Source of the DNA: Pseudomonadota bacterium
Lineage (GTDB): Bacteria > Desulfobacterota > Desulfobulbia > Desulfobulbales > JAHJIY01
Assembly (NCBI GenBank): GCA_018823175.1
Contig: JAHJIY010000004.1
Span: 65,963 to 126,942 of the forward strand
Direction of reading: 5' to 3'
Length of the DNA: 60,980 bases
The translations under genes and the position numbers were made by a program. How positions within the stretch are numbered: the stretch's first letter is position 1; each line of letters opens with the position of its first letter. The notes beneath the pieces were generated by a model, which did not search any database, was not told the origin of the DNA, and worked only from the letters and a program-made list of their open reading frames with translations. Below are positions 1 through 9,212 of this stretch, one piece after another.

Positions 1-1
1 T

Positions 2-157
2 AACTGTGGAAAAAACTTGACGCCAAACGCCAAGTTCTGTTCAAAGTGCGGTCACCCCGCCAATGAAAAACCTGCAATCCCAATTTGCCCAAACTGTAAA
101 AAAGAAAACCTGCCAAGATCGGTTTTCTGCAATGAATGCGGTGAAAATCTTGGCTAA
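2..157 (+). CDS. C-terminal end of a zinc-ribbon protein (partial, start outside window)
   Basis: The frame is open from base 2 to a TAA at 155-157 and encodes 51 residues with no start in the window. The peptide contains paired Cys-X2-Cys knuckles (CGKN..FCSKCG, then CPNC..FCNECG), the pattern of a double zinc ribbon. It lies 29 bases ahead of another zinc-ribbon gene on the same strand, so the two are probably co-transcribed. Zinc ribbons of this type often sit at the end of membrane or SPFH-type proteins, but the missing N-terminus prevents a functional call. Confidence 0.7.
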   Translation, partial: NCGKNLTPNAKFCSKCGHPANEKPAIPICPNCKKENLPRSVFCNECGENLG

Positions 158-186
158 ATCAGCCGCAACAAAAAATCAGGATCGAG

Positions 187-1413
187 ATGGGCTTTGTTTT
201 TGAACAGGAATGCCCGCAATGCGGCGCTCCGATTGTCCTTGACGAAACAGACCGCATTCTGTGCTGTTCTTATTGCAATACCAACAACTACCTTTCTTCA
301 GATGAAAGCTTCCGCTTTATCCTGCCCGGCAAAGAATTAGAAGGTGAAAGCGTCTATGTGCCATATCTGCGGTTCAAAGGCTGCGCCTATTCCTGTTTAT
401 TAAATGGCATTCAACACCGGATTATCGACATCACCCATCTGGCGACCCCATGCAATATTTTGCCGCCATCTCTTGGTTTACGTCCCCAGGCCATGAAAAT
501 GAAATTCGCCGATCCCAACACCCCCGGCACATTTTTAAAATCATTTTTAAAAACTGACGATATTTTAAATAAGGCCGCAAAATTTTCGATATCCGCCAAC
601 GAGACAAATACCTTCCATCAGACCTTGATCGGAGAGACAATAAGTCGAATCTATCTCCCCTTGTCGATCAAAGAAGATAGCGTTTTTGACGCAATAACCG
701 GTGATCCGCTCGCCAAAATTCCATCCGGGCAGGAAATATTTGAATCGGCCCATGACCAGAACAACCAGTGGCGCCCGAATTTCCTGCCGACCATCTGTCC
801 GCAATGCGGCTGGAATTTAAGCGGCGAAAAAGACAGTATTATTCTGGTGTGTAAAAACTGCGACACCGCCTGGAAAAACAGAGACCACCAATTCGTCCCG
901 GTTAAATTCAAAATTCTGCCGACCAGACGCGAAGATTCACTTTTTCTGCCGTTCTGGCAAATAACCGCAGGAACAACCAATGGCGAAATAAATTCAGTGG
1001 CCGACTTCCTGCGTTTTACCAATCAGCCCAGAGTCGCCCAACAAAAACAGACTGAACAAAAAATGAATTTCTGGGTCCCGGCCTTCAAGGTCAAACCACA
1101 AATATTTTTAAGGCTGGCCAGCCAGCTAACCATTGCCCAACCCGAGATAAGCGAAGGAAATTCTATCCCGAAACAGGAAATCCACCCGGCGACACTACCT
1201 GAAAGCGAAGCCGTCCAGTGCCTGAAACTCATTTTGGCAAACACCACGACCCAAAAGAAAAAAATGTGGCCCCTGCTGCCGGAAATAAATTTTTCGGTTA
1301 CTGACTTGACCCTGGTTTATATTCCTTTCAGTTCCTCGGGTTACGGTTTATACCAGGAGGAAATGCGGATAAATATCAACAAACAGGTCCTCAAATTTGG
1401 CCGCCATCTCTAG
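187..1413 (+). CDS. Zinc-ribbon protein of unknown function
   Basis: This 408-residue protein has two separated zinc knuckles. The N-terminal one (CPQCG at about residues 9-13, partner Cys-X2-Cys at 26-30) and a central one (CPQCGWNLSG near residue 205, partner CKNC) each resemble a rubredoxin-like ribbon. No signal peptide or membrane segment is evident. The rest, rich in beta-type sequence, matches no enzyme family that I recognise. It follows the partial zinc-ribbon gene by 29 bases and precedes arfB by 9 bases, which suggests one transcript. The role is unknown; metal-stabilised protein interaction or an accessory to a membrane-associated complex are possibilities only. Confidence 0.75.
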   Translation: MGFVFEQECPQCGAPIVLDETDRILCCSYCNTNNYLSSDESFRFILPGKELEGESVYVPYLRFKGCAYSCLLNGIQHRIIDITHLATPCNILPPSLGLRPQAMKMKFADPNTPGTFLKSFLKTDDILNKAAKFSISANETNTFHQTLIGETISRIYLPLSIKEDSVFDAITGDPLAKIPSGQEIFESAHDQNNQWRPNFLPTICPQCGWNLSGEKDSIILVCKNCDTAWKNRDHQFVPVKFKILPTRREDSLFLPFWQITAGTTNGEINSVADFLRFTNQPRVAQQKQTEQKMNFWVPAFKVKPQIFLRLASQLTIAQPEISEGNSIPKQEIHPATLPESEAVQCLKLILANTTTQKKKMWPLLPEINFSVTDLTLVYIPFSSSGYGLYQEEMRININKQVLKFGRHL

Positions 1414-1422
1414 CAACGACTA

Positions 1423-1845
1423 ATGTCATCAATCCAGATAACCCCAGACATTTCACTTGATGAAAACGAACTGGAATTCACCTTCGTCCGCTCATCGGGA
1501 CCAGGCGGCCAAAACGTCAACAAGGTAGCCACCGCGGTCCAACTGCGGTTTGATCTTAACAAAAACCAGTCTTTATCAGACGAGGTGCGCCAACGGCTGA
1601 TCAAGCTTGCCGGTCGGCGAGTTACCGTCGATAGTGTCCTGATCATTAACGCCAATCGCCATCGGACCCAGAACCTGAACCGCCAGGACGCTATGGAACG
1701 GTTGATTAATTTAATCCTTAAAGCCACGATCAAACAGAAAGCCCGCCGCAGAACCTTGCCGACCAAGTCTTCAAAAAGAAAAAGACTCGAAGGTAAAAAA
1801 ATCCGCGCTCTGACCAAGCAGATGCGCCGCCCTGTCTCCGACTAA
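1423..1845 (+). CDS. arfB: Alternative ribosome-rescue factor ArfB (peptidyl-tRNA hydrolase)
   Basis: ArfB hydrolyses peptidyl-tRNA on ribosomes stalled at the 3' end of non-stop mRNA. The 140-residue product has the GGQ catalytic motif at residues 28-30 in the context SSGPGGQNVNKV. It also has the very basic C-terminal tail (about residues 100-140, many Lys/Arg) that ArfB inserts into the empty mRNA channel. Length matches the ArfB/YaeJ family and is far too short for RF1 or RF2, and no codon-recognition domain is present. The gene starts 9 bases after the upstream zinc-ribbon gene. Confidence 0.93.
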   Translation: MSSIQITPDISLDENELEFTFVRSSGPGGQNVNKVATAVQLRFDLNKNQSLSDEVRQRLIKLAGRRVTVDSVLIINANRHRTQNLNRQDAMERLINLILKATIKQKARRRTLPTKSSKRKRLEGKKIRALTKQMRRPVSD

Positions 1846-2045
1846 CCAGCATGGCTGGACCTTGTCGACCAGCCTCAACGAAACATGAAAGTTGATCATT
1901 TCAGCTCCCAGACCGGCAGAGGCTTCGACCGACTTTCATAATAAAGACATATCACCCATCGCCCTTGACACCATCAGATATGATGTCGTAGTTTAATTAA
2001 TATAACTCGCCAAGATAAATCACCATTCATAAAGGAATACACATC

Positions 2046-2951
2046 ATGCAGATCGGGATGATCGGACTAGGCAGAATGGGCATGAATATGGCAAAACGCC
2101 TTTTAGCCGACAGACATCAAGTAACGGTCTACAACCGGACTGCCGCCAAAACAGATGAAATGGTCAAAGAAGGAGCCGTCGGCAGCTATTCGCTGCAGGA
2201 GATGATCGACAAGTTATCCTCCCCCAGAGTTGTCTGGTTAATGTTGCCCGCCGGCCAGCCGATTGACGATCACCTGGAGCAACTACGAACTATGCTGGCT
2301 CCCGGCGACATAGTAGTTGACGGCGGCAACACCAACTATAAAGATGACCTCAGACGGGCGGCAACGCTCGCCAAGGATAAAATCAGGTTTATGGACGCCG
2401 GGGTCAGCGGCGGGATCTGGGGCCTTAAAGTCGGATACTGCCTGATGATCGGCGGCGAGACGGAGACCTTCAAACACCTTACCCCTATATTTAAAAGTCT
2501 GGCCCCGCCCGAGGGTTATCTGCACTGTGGCAAAACCGGGGCCGGTCATTTCGTAAAGATGATCCATAACGGTATAGAATACGGCATGATGCAGGCCTAC
2601 GCCGAAGGATTTGCCATTCTCGAAGCCTCCCCATACCAGGATCTCGACTTTTCAAAATTATCAAACCTGTGGAACCAGGGCAGCGTAATCAGATCATGGC
2701 TCCTTGAGTTGCTTGCCGATGCGTTTAAGAAAGATCCTGACCTTTCGAAAATAACCGGCCACGTCGATGATTCCGGCGAAGGAAGATGGACGGTACAACA
2801 AGCGGTTGAAAGCGGGGTCTCCGCTCCGGTCATTACCATGTCCCTGTTCAGAAGGTTCCAGTCCCGCCGGGATAATTCGTTTGAAGACCGGGTGCTGGCC
2901 GCTCTGCGTCGTGAATTTGGCGGACACCCGGTAGTTGCCGCCAAAAAATGA
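2046..2951 (+). CDS. gnd: 6-phosphogluconate dehydrogenase, decarboxylating (short form)
   Basis: The enzyme oxidises 6-phosphogluconate to ribulose 5-phosphate and CO2 in the cytoplasm. The N-terminus has the dinucleotide-binding glycines GLGRMG (7-12), followed by the family segments GGNTNYKDD, GVSGGIWGL and GHFVKMIHNGIEYG, the last carrying the catalytic Lys and Asn. At 301 residues it is the short (YqeC/GntZ-like) form and not the roughly 470-residue form; this form is often NAD-preferring, which the sequence alone does not settle. An AGGA ribosome site precedes the ATG. It is followed after 15 bases by zwf and then by pgl, completing the oxidative pentose phosphate branch. Confidence 0.92.
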   Translation: MQIGMIGLGRMGMNMAKRLLADRHQVTVYNRTAAKTDEMVKEGAVGSYSLQEMIDKLSSPRVVWLMLPAGQPIDDHLEQLRTMLAPGDIVVDGGNTNYKDDLRRAATLAKDKIRFMDAGVSGGIWGLKVGYCLMIGGETETFKHLTPIFKSLAPPEGYLHCGKTGAGHFVKMIHNGIEYGMMQAYAEGFAILEASPYQDLDFSKLSNLWNQGSVIRSWLLELLADAFKKDPDLSKITGHVDDSGEGRWTVQQAVESGVSAPVITMSLFRRFQSRRDNSFEDRVLAALRREFGGHPVVAAKK

Positions 2952-2966
2952 GGAAAAGAATTCAGC

Positions 2967-4511
2967 ATGGATAATCCCAAGATAATCTTTAAAAATCAAC
3001 ACCGGGAAAATACGCTCTGTGCTTTAAACGGAGGACAAGAGTTATCACCCTGCACCATTGTCATCTTCGGGGCTTCCGGCGATCTTACCGCCCGTAAACT
3101 TATCCCGGCCTTATTCAATCTATACAAAAACGATCGACTACCTGAGCCGCTAACCATCATCGGCGCCGCCAGAACAGAAATGACCCGCCAGGAGTTCGCC
3201 AACCGATTAAAAGAATCCATGGCTCCAGCACAGATCGACCTGAAACGCTGGGATGAATTCTGCCAAAATCTTTATTATCAAGAGGTCGATTACGATTCCC
3301 CTCACTCATTTACCGTCCTGGCCGACTTTCTGACTGATCTCGACACACAGAGAAAAACAAAGGGCAACAGGATATTTTACCTTGCCATCCCCCCGAGTCT
3401 GTACCCGACAGTGGCCGACCACATCGGCCAGGCTGGACTGGCCAACGAAGGCGTGCAAGGCAAACAATGGTCCCGCATCGTGGTCGAAAAACCCTTTGGC
3501 CGCGACCTGAAAACCGCGATAGAGTTAGACACTGTTCTCCATAAAAGCTTCAAGGAAGAGCAAATTTACCGGATCGATCATTATCTGGCCAAGGAGACGA
3601 TCCAGAACATCCTGATGTTCAGGTTTGCCAACTATATATTTGAGCCTCTCTGGAACCGGAATTTCATCGACTATATCGGGATTATCGCTGCGGAAAAACT
3701 GGGGATCGAACACCGGGCCGGCTACTACGAACAAGCCGGAGTCTTGCGCGACATGTTTCAGAACCATATGAAACAACTGCTGGCCCTGACCGCCATGGAA
3801 GCCCCGTCTCTTTTCCAGGATGCCAGGGTTCAGGATGAAAAAACCAAGGTATTCAGGTCGCTAAAACCATTAACCGAAGGCAATCTATTTAAAGACCTCA
3901 TCCTCGGGCAATATAGTTCAGGCACAATCGACCGCCATAAAGTCCCCGCCTACCGAAACGAACCAGGGGTAAACGCCTCTTCCGCCACTCCGACCTTTGC
4001 TCTGATGCGACTTTTTATTGATAACTGGCGCTGGAAACATGTCCCTTTCTATCTGGTATCCGGTAAAAGACTACGGGAAAAAATAACCAGGATAGTGGTC
4101 CAGTTCAAAAAGGTCCCCCACTCCATGTTCAGACATGTCCTGGGAGAAGACATCTCGGCAAATCGCCTGATAATCGGGATCTATCCGCATGAAAAAATAA
4201 GTCTTACCTTTCAGACCAAAACCCCCGGCGCCAGACTGTGTCTGCAACCGGCCACCATGGACTTCACTTATCAATCCCTCGGTCCTGGCGCCACCCCGGA
4301 TGCCTACGAAAAAGTCCTGCTCGATTGCATCCAGGGCGATCACATGCTCTTCTGGCGTCAAGACGGGGTCGAGCTGACCTGGGCGTTCCTGACCCCAATT
4401 TTAGAAGAATGCGAATCATGCCGGGACCTGGCCGGACAATTACATCCTTACCCGGCCGGCAGTTGGGGACCCAAAACCGCCATGAAATGGCTGAAGCCGA
4501 TTATTAGCTAG
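2967..4511 (+). CDS. zwf: Glucose-6-phosphate 1-dehydrogenase
   Basis: This enzyme oxidises glucose 6-phosphate to 6-phosphogluconolactone with NAD(P)+. The 514-residue length is normal for bacterial Zwf. The coenzyme fingerprint GASGDLTARK is at about residues 35-44 and the substrate-binding signature RIDHYLAKE at about 202-210. The C-terminal half keeps typical blocks such as FRHVLGED and FWRQDGVELTWAF. It starts 15 bases after gnd with an AGGAAAAG ribosome site and is followed by pgl about 90 bases later, so the three probably form an operon in the unusual order gnd-zwf-pgl. Confidence 0.96.
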   Translation: MDNPKIIFKNQHRENTLCALNGGQELSPCTIVIFGASGDLTARKLIPALFNLYKNDRLPEPLTIIGAARTEMTRQEFANRLKESMAPAQIDLKRWDEFCQNLYYQEVDYDSPHSFTVLADFLTDLDTQRKTKGNRIFYLAIPPSLYPTVADHIGQAGLANEGVQGKQWSRIVVEKPFGRDLKTAIELDTVLHKSFKEEQIYRIDHYLAKETIQNILMFRFANYIFEPLWNRNFIDYIGIIAAEKLGIEHRAGYYEQAGVLRDMFQNHMKQLLALTAMEAPSLFQDARVQDEKTKVFRSLKPLTEGNLFKDLILGQYSSGTIDRHKVPAYRNEPGVNASSATPTFALMRLFIDNWRWKHVPFYLVSGKRLREKITRIVVQFKKVPHSMFRHVLGEDISANRLIIGIYPHEKISLTFQTKTPGARLCLQPATMDFTYQSLGPGATPDAYEKVLLDCIQGDHMLFWRQDGVELTWAFLTPILEECESCRDLAGQLHPYPAGSWGPKTAMKWLKPIIS

Positions 4512-4604
4512 TTAGTGTCTGCCCAGAAATTGTTTTAAACCGTTTACCTGATCTACCTATAACTTCTGCTTTTTTATCTAAATTAAAACACCAAAAAATC
4601 TGAA

Positions 4605-5360
4605 ATGATTAATTCCACTCACAAGACAGAGATCCGAGAATACGCAACTCCAGAAGAACAGATCAGAGACAATAGCGATCTAATTCTGCAGACCGCCCTT
4701 AAAGAGATCAAAGAGAAAGGGTTTTTCACCCTGGTCCTGACCGGAGGCCAAAGCCCGCAAAAGTTGTATGAATCACTTGCTTCCTCAGTATACGCTGATC
4801 GGATGCCCTGGCAACAAACCTATATTTTCTGGGGGGATGAAAGGTGTGTCAAACCGAATCATCCCGACAGCAACTTCGGCATGGCCCAAGAAAAGCTGTT
4901 GAGCAAAATAAAAATTCCAACCAAAAATATCTTTCGAATGGCCGGCGAAGTCCGACCACGGGAAGAAGCCGCCAAGTCCTACCAGAAAAAAATTAAGCTA
5001 TTCTTTAGTGAAAAAAAACACAGGGGAATCTCACCCGATAAGATACCTGTTTTCGACCTGATGCTTTTAGGGATTGGCAAGGACGGCCACATCGCCTCAC
5101 TTTTCCCGTACACAAAAAGTTTGAACGTCAAAGATTGCTGGGTCATCACGGTCCCCCCAGGCACTATCGCTCCATTAATTCCACGTCTTACCCTGACCTT
5201 GCCGATCATCAATAATACCAATTCCATCTTGTTTATGATCTCAGACAACCTCAAATTGCCGATGGTCCGCCAGATCATTAATAACCGGAATAAATATATA
5301 ACCAGATACCCCGCAGCCCTGATCCAACCCCGTCAAAGATTATTCTGGTCCCTCGGCTAA
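4605..5360 (+). CDS. pgl: 6-phosphogluconolactonase (DevB/SOL type)
   Basis: The product hydrolyses 6-phosphogluconolactone and links Zwf with Gnd. The 251-residue protein shows the sugar-phosphate isomerase-like fold signatures LTGGQSPQKLYE near the N-terminus, WGDERCVKPNHPDSNF around residues 76-92 and GIGKDGHIASLFP around 155-168, all diagnostic of DevB-type lactonases. It lies about 90 bases after zwf. The region after it (5361-5431) leads to a separate promoter for the cytochrome gene, so pgl is probably the last gene of the pentose phosphate operon. Confidence 0.93.
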   Translation: MINSTHKTEIREYATPEEQIRDNSDLILQTALKEIKEKGFFTLVLTGGQSPQKLYESLASSVYADRMPWQQTYIFWGDERCVKPNHPDSNFGMAQEKLLSKIKIPTKNIFRMAGEVRPREEAAKSYQKKIKLFFSEKKHRGISPDKIPVFDLMLLGIGKDGHIASLFPYTKSLNVKDCWVITVPPGTIAPLIPRLTLTLPIINNTNSILFMISDNLKLPMVRQIINNRNKYITRYPAALIQPRQRLFWSLG

Positions 5361-5431
5361 TCCTATGTTTTCAATGATCATTAAAAAGACATCCCGCAAA
5401 CTGTAAGTTTCAAGAAAACGACATTTTCAAC

Positions 5432-5460
5432 TTGACTTTTAACTAAAAAATCTGTAAATT
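5432..5460 (+). promoter_or_regulatory. Candidate sigma70 promoter for the multiheme cytochrome gene
   Basis: TTGACT at 5432-5437 is followed after 17 bases by TAAATT at 5455-5460, in an AT-rich stretch. It lies about 95 bases before the preferred start codon at 5554. The assignment is by eye; spacing and hexamers are good but no start site has been mapped. Confidence 0.45.
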
Positions 5461-5553
5461 AATAATAATGTAGTAATATTTACAAGCCTATCCGAAATAA
5501 TATGATCAAGTGGGGGGAATTCCAAAATCATGGATACTAAAAGGGGGAATCAC

Positions 5554-6756
5554 ATGAAAGTGGGGGGATTATTAATATCCGCTGCATTTGTCGCCACCAT
5601 CCTGATGGCCGGCACTGCTTATGCAGGAGTAACTGGACCATGCGGCAACTGTCACACCATGCACAACAGCCAGGACGGCAATACCATGGGTAGCGCCGAC
5701 TATATTACCGGCAATGACCAATTACTGGTTACTGACTGTGTTGGTTGTCACTCTAGTAGCACCGGCAATACTATCGTAAACAATACTCCAATTGTCTATA
5801 ACTCAGTTGCACTTACACAACCAGAATTAGCTGGTGGAAATTTCTATTGGGTCCAAAACGGCGGCGGTGACGACTACGGACATAACGTTTTCGGTATATC
5901 AGTTGGTGATGGAAAACATTTGGCTGAAGCTCCGGGACAGTGGGTTTATGACGGATTTACTTGGCCGGATTCCACTTATGGTGCCTGCGCCAACAGTTGT
6001 CATACCTCACTGGCCCTTGCCCCAGCTACCAACGTCAGTGGACTCAGCGGTTGTCAAGGCTGTCATAATAACCTGAAACATCACGGCACCGATCCGGCGG
6101 CCGGATCTCCTGAAACCAAAGAAAGTGGCGGCTATCGTTTCCTGGCCAACACAACCTGGTCCGGCGACATTGGTGGTCATAACTTTGCGGTTCTCGGCAT
6201 TGAAGATAATGGCGCTGGTTCAGGCACCGATGACTGGGAACAAACCAACAGCAATCTTGACCACAACACTTACTCCGTCCAGGAAACCCTGACTAATGCC
6301 GGTGAAAAGGAACTCAACCAGGGAGCGGCCAGTTTCGCACCTGGTAATGCATTGTCCATGGGTAAATTCTGCGCCGGCTGTCATGGGGCATTCCACGCCG
6401 CCGGTTATGTAGACACAACTCTGGCCGGAGATTTCGATAACGGACTCGGTGGTGGTAACCCCTGGTTACGACATCCTTCCAACTACCCGATTCCTGTCAA
6501 TTTTGAAAACGCAAATGGCTCAACGATGGACGGTCAAAATTATGAGCCTCTGATTCCAGTCGCTCAGAATCTGGATGGCGGAAACCTTAATACCATTAAC
6601 GGAGGCTCAGATCAGGTCTTCTGTCTCTCATGCCATAAAGCCCATGGTTCCGATCAACCAAATATGCTCCGTTACGACTATACCGGGGTTGTCTCACATA
6701 GTGGTGCAGGACAAACAAACGGTTGCTTCTTTTGCCATCGAGATAAAGACGATTGA
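5554..6756 (+). CDS. Secreted multiheme cytochrome c (six CXXCH plus one CX3CH motif)
   Basis: From the ATG at 5554 the protein has 400 residues. This start is preferred over the in-frame ATG at 5530 because AAGGGGG lies just upstream and because it gives a clean Sec signal peptide ending near residue 24 (AYA/G). Heme c motifs are CGNCH 30-34, CVGCH 62-66, CQGCH 167-171, CAGCH 273-277, CLSCH 357-361 and CFFCH 391-395. CANSCH at 145-150 has three residues between the cysteines. Such periplasmic or outer-surface cytochromes carry electrons in sulfate and metal reducers. It is monocistronic, with its own candidate promoter and a strong terminator. The exact redox partner is unknown. Confidence 0.88.
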   Translation: MKVGGLLISAAFVATILMAGTAYAGVTGPCGNCHTMHNSQDGNTMGSADYITGNDQLLVTDCVGCHSSSTGNTIVNNTPIVYNSVALTQPELAGGNFYWVQNGGGDDYGHNVFGISVGDGKHLAEAPGQWVYDGFTWPDSTYGACANSCHTSLALAPATNVSGLSGCQGCHNNLKHHGTDPAAGSPETKESGGYRFLANTTWSGDIGGHNFAVLGIEDNGAGSGTDDWEQTNSNLDHNTYSVQETLTNAGEKELNQGAASFAPGNALSMGKFCAGCHGAFHAAGYVDTTLAGDFDNGLGGGNPWLRHPSNYPIPVNFENANGSTMDGQNYEPLIPVAQNLDGGNLNTINGGSDQVFCLSCHKAHGSDQPNMLRYDYTGVVSHSGAGQTNGCFFCHRDKDD

Positions 6757-6783
6757 TAATTGTTTTTCATAAATCATAATGTA

Positions 6784-6815
6784 TAAAAAAACAGGGCTGC
6801 GGCCCTGTTTTTTTA
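6784..6815 (+). terminator. Rho-independent terminator after the cytochrome gene
   Basis: ACAGGGC (6791-6797) pairs with GCCCTGT across a four-base loop. An A-run lies before the stem and a T-run after it, so it can work in both directions. It starts about 28 bases after the cytochrome stop codon. Confidence 0.88.
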
Positions 6816-7274
6816 TGTATAATTCTTGACCAGAAGATTATTGAACCATTGATCCTCAACGTCAGAACAACAGGTATCAAAACATACTTTATCCACCGGA
6901 AGTAGCTATAATCAATCCAAGCAATAGATGCTTACCATAATGAAACTCCCCGCAGCAAGCTACGCGGCATTACTTCTCTGTTCGGTAATTTTACTCGCGG
7001 CAAGCTGCGGGGTATGAACCCAGAGATAGATTAAAGTGACGAGTAAAGAGTAACATATTTTCCTCCTTGGTGAATAGTCCCTTTCTTACTTCGTTTTTTC
7101 CAGCTCGCGGGGCCAGAAGTGAGCTGAATAGCCAGCAAAGAAACTAGATTATCCGATACATGGAAAAATTAAATTACAGCAAAGTGAACTTAGCAAAGTT
7201 GTAGGAATTTTCCCTTTTGAGGCATGCAAATAATTAGTCATTTAACCTGAAGCTTTCATCATAGATGAAGACAA
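6816..7274. other. Intergenic stretch without a gene
   Basis: The 650-base gap between the cytochrome and the TPR gene contains the two terminators annotated separately, a GC-rich palindromic repeat (6941-7012) and otherwise AT-rich sequence. No open frame with a plausible ribosome site was found in it. A short GC patch at about 7101-7120 (CAGCTCGCGGGG) resembles a fragment of the same repeat family. Confidence 0.6.
6941..7012. repeat. GC-rich palindromic repeat, related to the copies at 21.3 and 35.5 kb
   Basis: CCCCGCAGC at 6948-6956 is the reverse complement of GCTGCGGGG at 7004-7012, enclosing a stem-forming sequence with a second pair of CGCGG-containing arms. On the minus strand the left edge reads GCTGCGGGGAGTTTCA, close to GCCGCGGGGAGCTTCA at the end of the element inserted in the ttpC gene. 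It therefore appears to belong to the same dispersed family, although the interior differs. Confidence 0.6.
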
Positions 7275-7312
7275 AAAAAGCCCCCGGAAGCAGAAACTTC
7301 CGGGGGCTTTTT
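7275..7312. terminator. Bidirectional rho-independent terminator
   Basis: AAGCCCCCGGAAG pairs with CTTCCGGGGGCTT across a six-base loop, with A-runs and T-runs on the two sides. It lies about 100 bases after the stop codon of the minus-strand TPR gene and most likely ends that transcript. Confidence 0.85.
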
Positions 7313-7409
7313 AAAACTGACACCAACTCACCAAAGAACTTAACCGTCAAAAATTGAAATTTAATATAATAATAAACACTGAGATTTTCACTCGTAACTT
7401 TGTCACAAA

Positions 7410-8033
7410 TTAATTACCACCACTTTTAATGCTCTCAATCATCATACTTAGAGGTTGGCCGGTAGGCGCAGTGGCCCCTGGGTTAACGGCCAACAGCTCT
7501 TGCCAGGTCTTAATCGCCCCTTCCTTGTCTTTAAGATCATACATCAGAACGATCCCTTTATTAAAACGGGACTGTTCATGTTTGGGATTAATGGAATAGG
7601 CCCTTTCAAATGATTCTATCGCCTTAGCGGATTGGTTGTCCCGCCGGTACATTACGCCCAGATCGGTCCAGACATCGGGATTATCGGGGCGCAAGGCCAA
7701 TGCTTTTTCGTAAGCATTAATCGCTTTTTTGACCTTATTGGTATCAAAATAAACATGTCCCAAACTGGCCCAGTTCTCGGCGTTTTGCGGATCGGCGGTT
7801 ACCTCCTTCTCCAGCATCAAAATCTTTCTGGCCTGTTCAGGGGAAACCACTTGACCAGGGGCTGAAGACTGGGCCGGCGGCGCGGAGGACGAGCCTCCTT
7901 GCGGATACTCAGGGGACTGAAAAGCGCTGTACATGATGCCTCCTAAAAAACCGGCGACAAAAGTAATCAGGGCCACAATCATCATCAATTCCTTTTTCAC
8001 AAAATCACTATTGTTCTTTCCGCTGGCTGCCAT
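7410..8033 (-). CDS. Membrane-anchored TPR protein
   Basis: This 207-residue protein has a short cytoplasmic N-terminus and one membrane segment at about residues 14-34 (ELMMIVALITFVAGFLGGIM). A Pro/Ser/Ala-rich linker follows, then about three tetratricopeptide repeats (for example NWASLGHVYFDTN, DVWTDLGVMYRRDN). TPR units mediate protein-protein contacts; the topology resembles the C-terminal part of cytochrome c maturation factor CcmH/CcmI, but no other maturation gene is near. The ATG at 8033 has a good GGAG site. It is divergent from glucokinase. The function beyond scaffold is not known. Confidence 0.8.
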   Translation of the reverse strand: MAASGKNNSDFVKKELMMIVALITFVAGFLGGIMYSAFQSPEYPQGGSSSAPPAQSSAPGQVVSPEQARKILMLEKEVTADPQNAENWASLGHVYFDTNKVKKAINAYEKALALRPDNPDVWTDLGVMYRRDNQSAKAIESFERAYSINPKHEQSRFNKGIVLMYDLKDKEGAIKTWQELLAVNPGATAPTGQPLSMMIESIKSGGN

Positions 8034-8195
8034 ATAATCTCCAAATTGATATGTTATTATTTTGCTTATGGTTATATTCAGGTAAGAATCAAATTTTACT
8101 TTGAATCGATAATTTATCAGAATTTAATCGCAAGGGCAATGCTATCCGGATTAATGACCTTAATTAAGATCATGCAACCTCACAAGACTCCTGAG

Positions 8196-9212
8196 ATGAC
8201 GGAAATATTCATACTGGCCGGAGATATCGGCGGCACTAAAACAAATCTGGCGATCTACTCATCATCGGCAGGTCCCTCCAACCCGATCAATGATCAATCC
8301 TTCAAAAGTTCCGATTACAATTCCCTAGAATCGCTGGTCACTGATTTTTTATCCGCTGAAGTAAATACGCCGATCAGTCACGCCTGTTTCGGGGTCGCCG
8401 GACCGGTTGTAAAGGGAAAGACCATTCTGACCAATCTCGGCTGGACCGTGGAAGCGAAAAAACTCTCAACAGCCCTGAACATTGCACAGGTAGAGGTCAT
8501 CAACGATCTGGCGGCAACCGCAAAAGCAATCCCTCTTTTAAAAGAGACCGACTTGCATACCTTACGCAAAGGGACCGGCGAACCGCAGGCGACCATCGGC
8601 GTTATCGGGCCGGGGACCGGCCTGGGTGAGGCATTCCTGACCTGGAACGGTCAAGACCGCTATCTGGCGTACGCCTCGGAAGGCGGCCATGCCGACTTTG
8701 CCCCGACCAATGATTTGGAAAGCGGCTTATTAACCCATCTTCTGAAAAATCATGATCACGTCAGCTATGAGATGATCTGTTCGGGACTCGGACTGCCCAA
8801 TATTTACTCGTACCTGAAAGAGACCAGCCCCTACCGGGAACCGGATTGGCTACAAGATCAAATTGCCGAGGCTGCCGATCCAACCCCGCTTATCATCAAT
8901 GCAGCGCTCAATCAGGATTCTCCTTGCGTTCTTTGTCTTGCCACCCTGTACGCCTTCGTCCGGATCCTGGGCGCGGAAACCGGCAACCTGGCCCTGAAAA
9001 TCATGGCCACCGGCGGCATGTACCTGGCTGGCGGCATCCCGCCCCGCATAATTCCGGCCCTGGAATCAGGTCATTTCAGCCAGGGCTTCCTGAACAAAGG
9101 CAGGATGACGAAACTCTTGGCAACGATCCCGGTCTATGTTGTCCTAAACCAGAAAGCAGCCCTTCTCGGTGCCGCCTCCTATGGATTTGAACGATACAAT
9201 GAACTCAAATAA
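8196..9212 (+). CDS. glk: Glucokinase (ROK-unrelated, Glk family)
   Basis: Glk phosphorylates glucose to glucose 6-phosphate, the substrate of the nearby Zwf. Family hallmarks are the phosphate-binding start LAGDIGGTKTN, CFGVAGPV, the sugar-binding segment VINDLAATAKAIP, GPGTGLGEAFL and EGGHADFAP. The frame is open 50 codons further upstream, but the family N-terminus begins at MTEIFILAGDIGG, so the ATG at 8196 is preferred; its ribosome site is weak and 8172 remains possible. The end overlaps the next gene by 14 bases. Confidence 0.88.
   Translation: MTEIFILAGDIGGTKTNLAIYSSSAGPSNPINDQSFKSSDYNSLESLVTDFLSAEVNTPISHACFGVAGPVVKGKTILTNLGWTVEAKKLSTALNIAQVEVINDLAATAKAIPLLKETDLHTLRKGTGEPQATIGVIGPGTGLGEAFLTWNGQDRYLAYASEGGHADFAPTNDLESGLLTHLLKNHDHVSYEMICSGLGLPNIYSYLKETSPYREPDWLQDQIAEAADPTPLIINAALNQDSPCVLCLATLYAFVRILGAETGNLALKIMATGGMYLAGGIPPRIIPALESGHFSQGFLNKGRMTKLLATIPVYVVLNQKAALLGAASYGFERYNELK

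Noticed and set aside
1965..1993. TTGACA as -35 box of a gnd promoter
   Set aside because: No acceptable -10 hexamer occurs at 16-18 bases, so the promoter cannot be supported.
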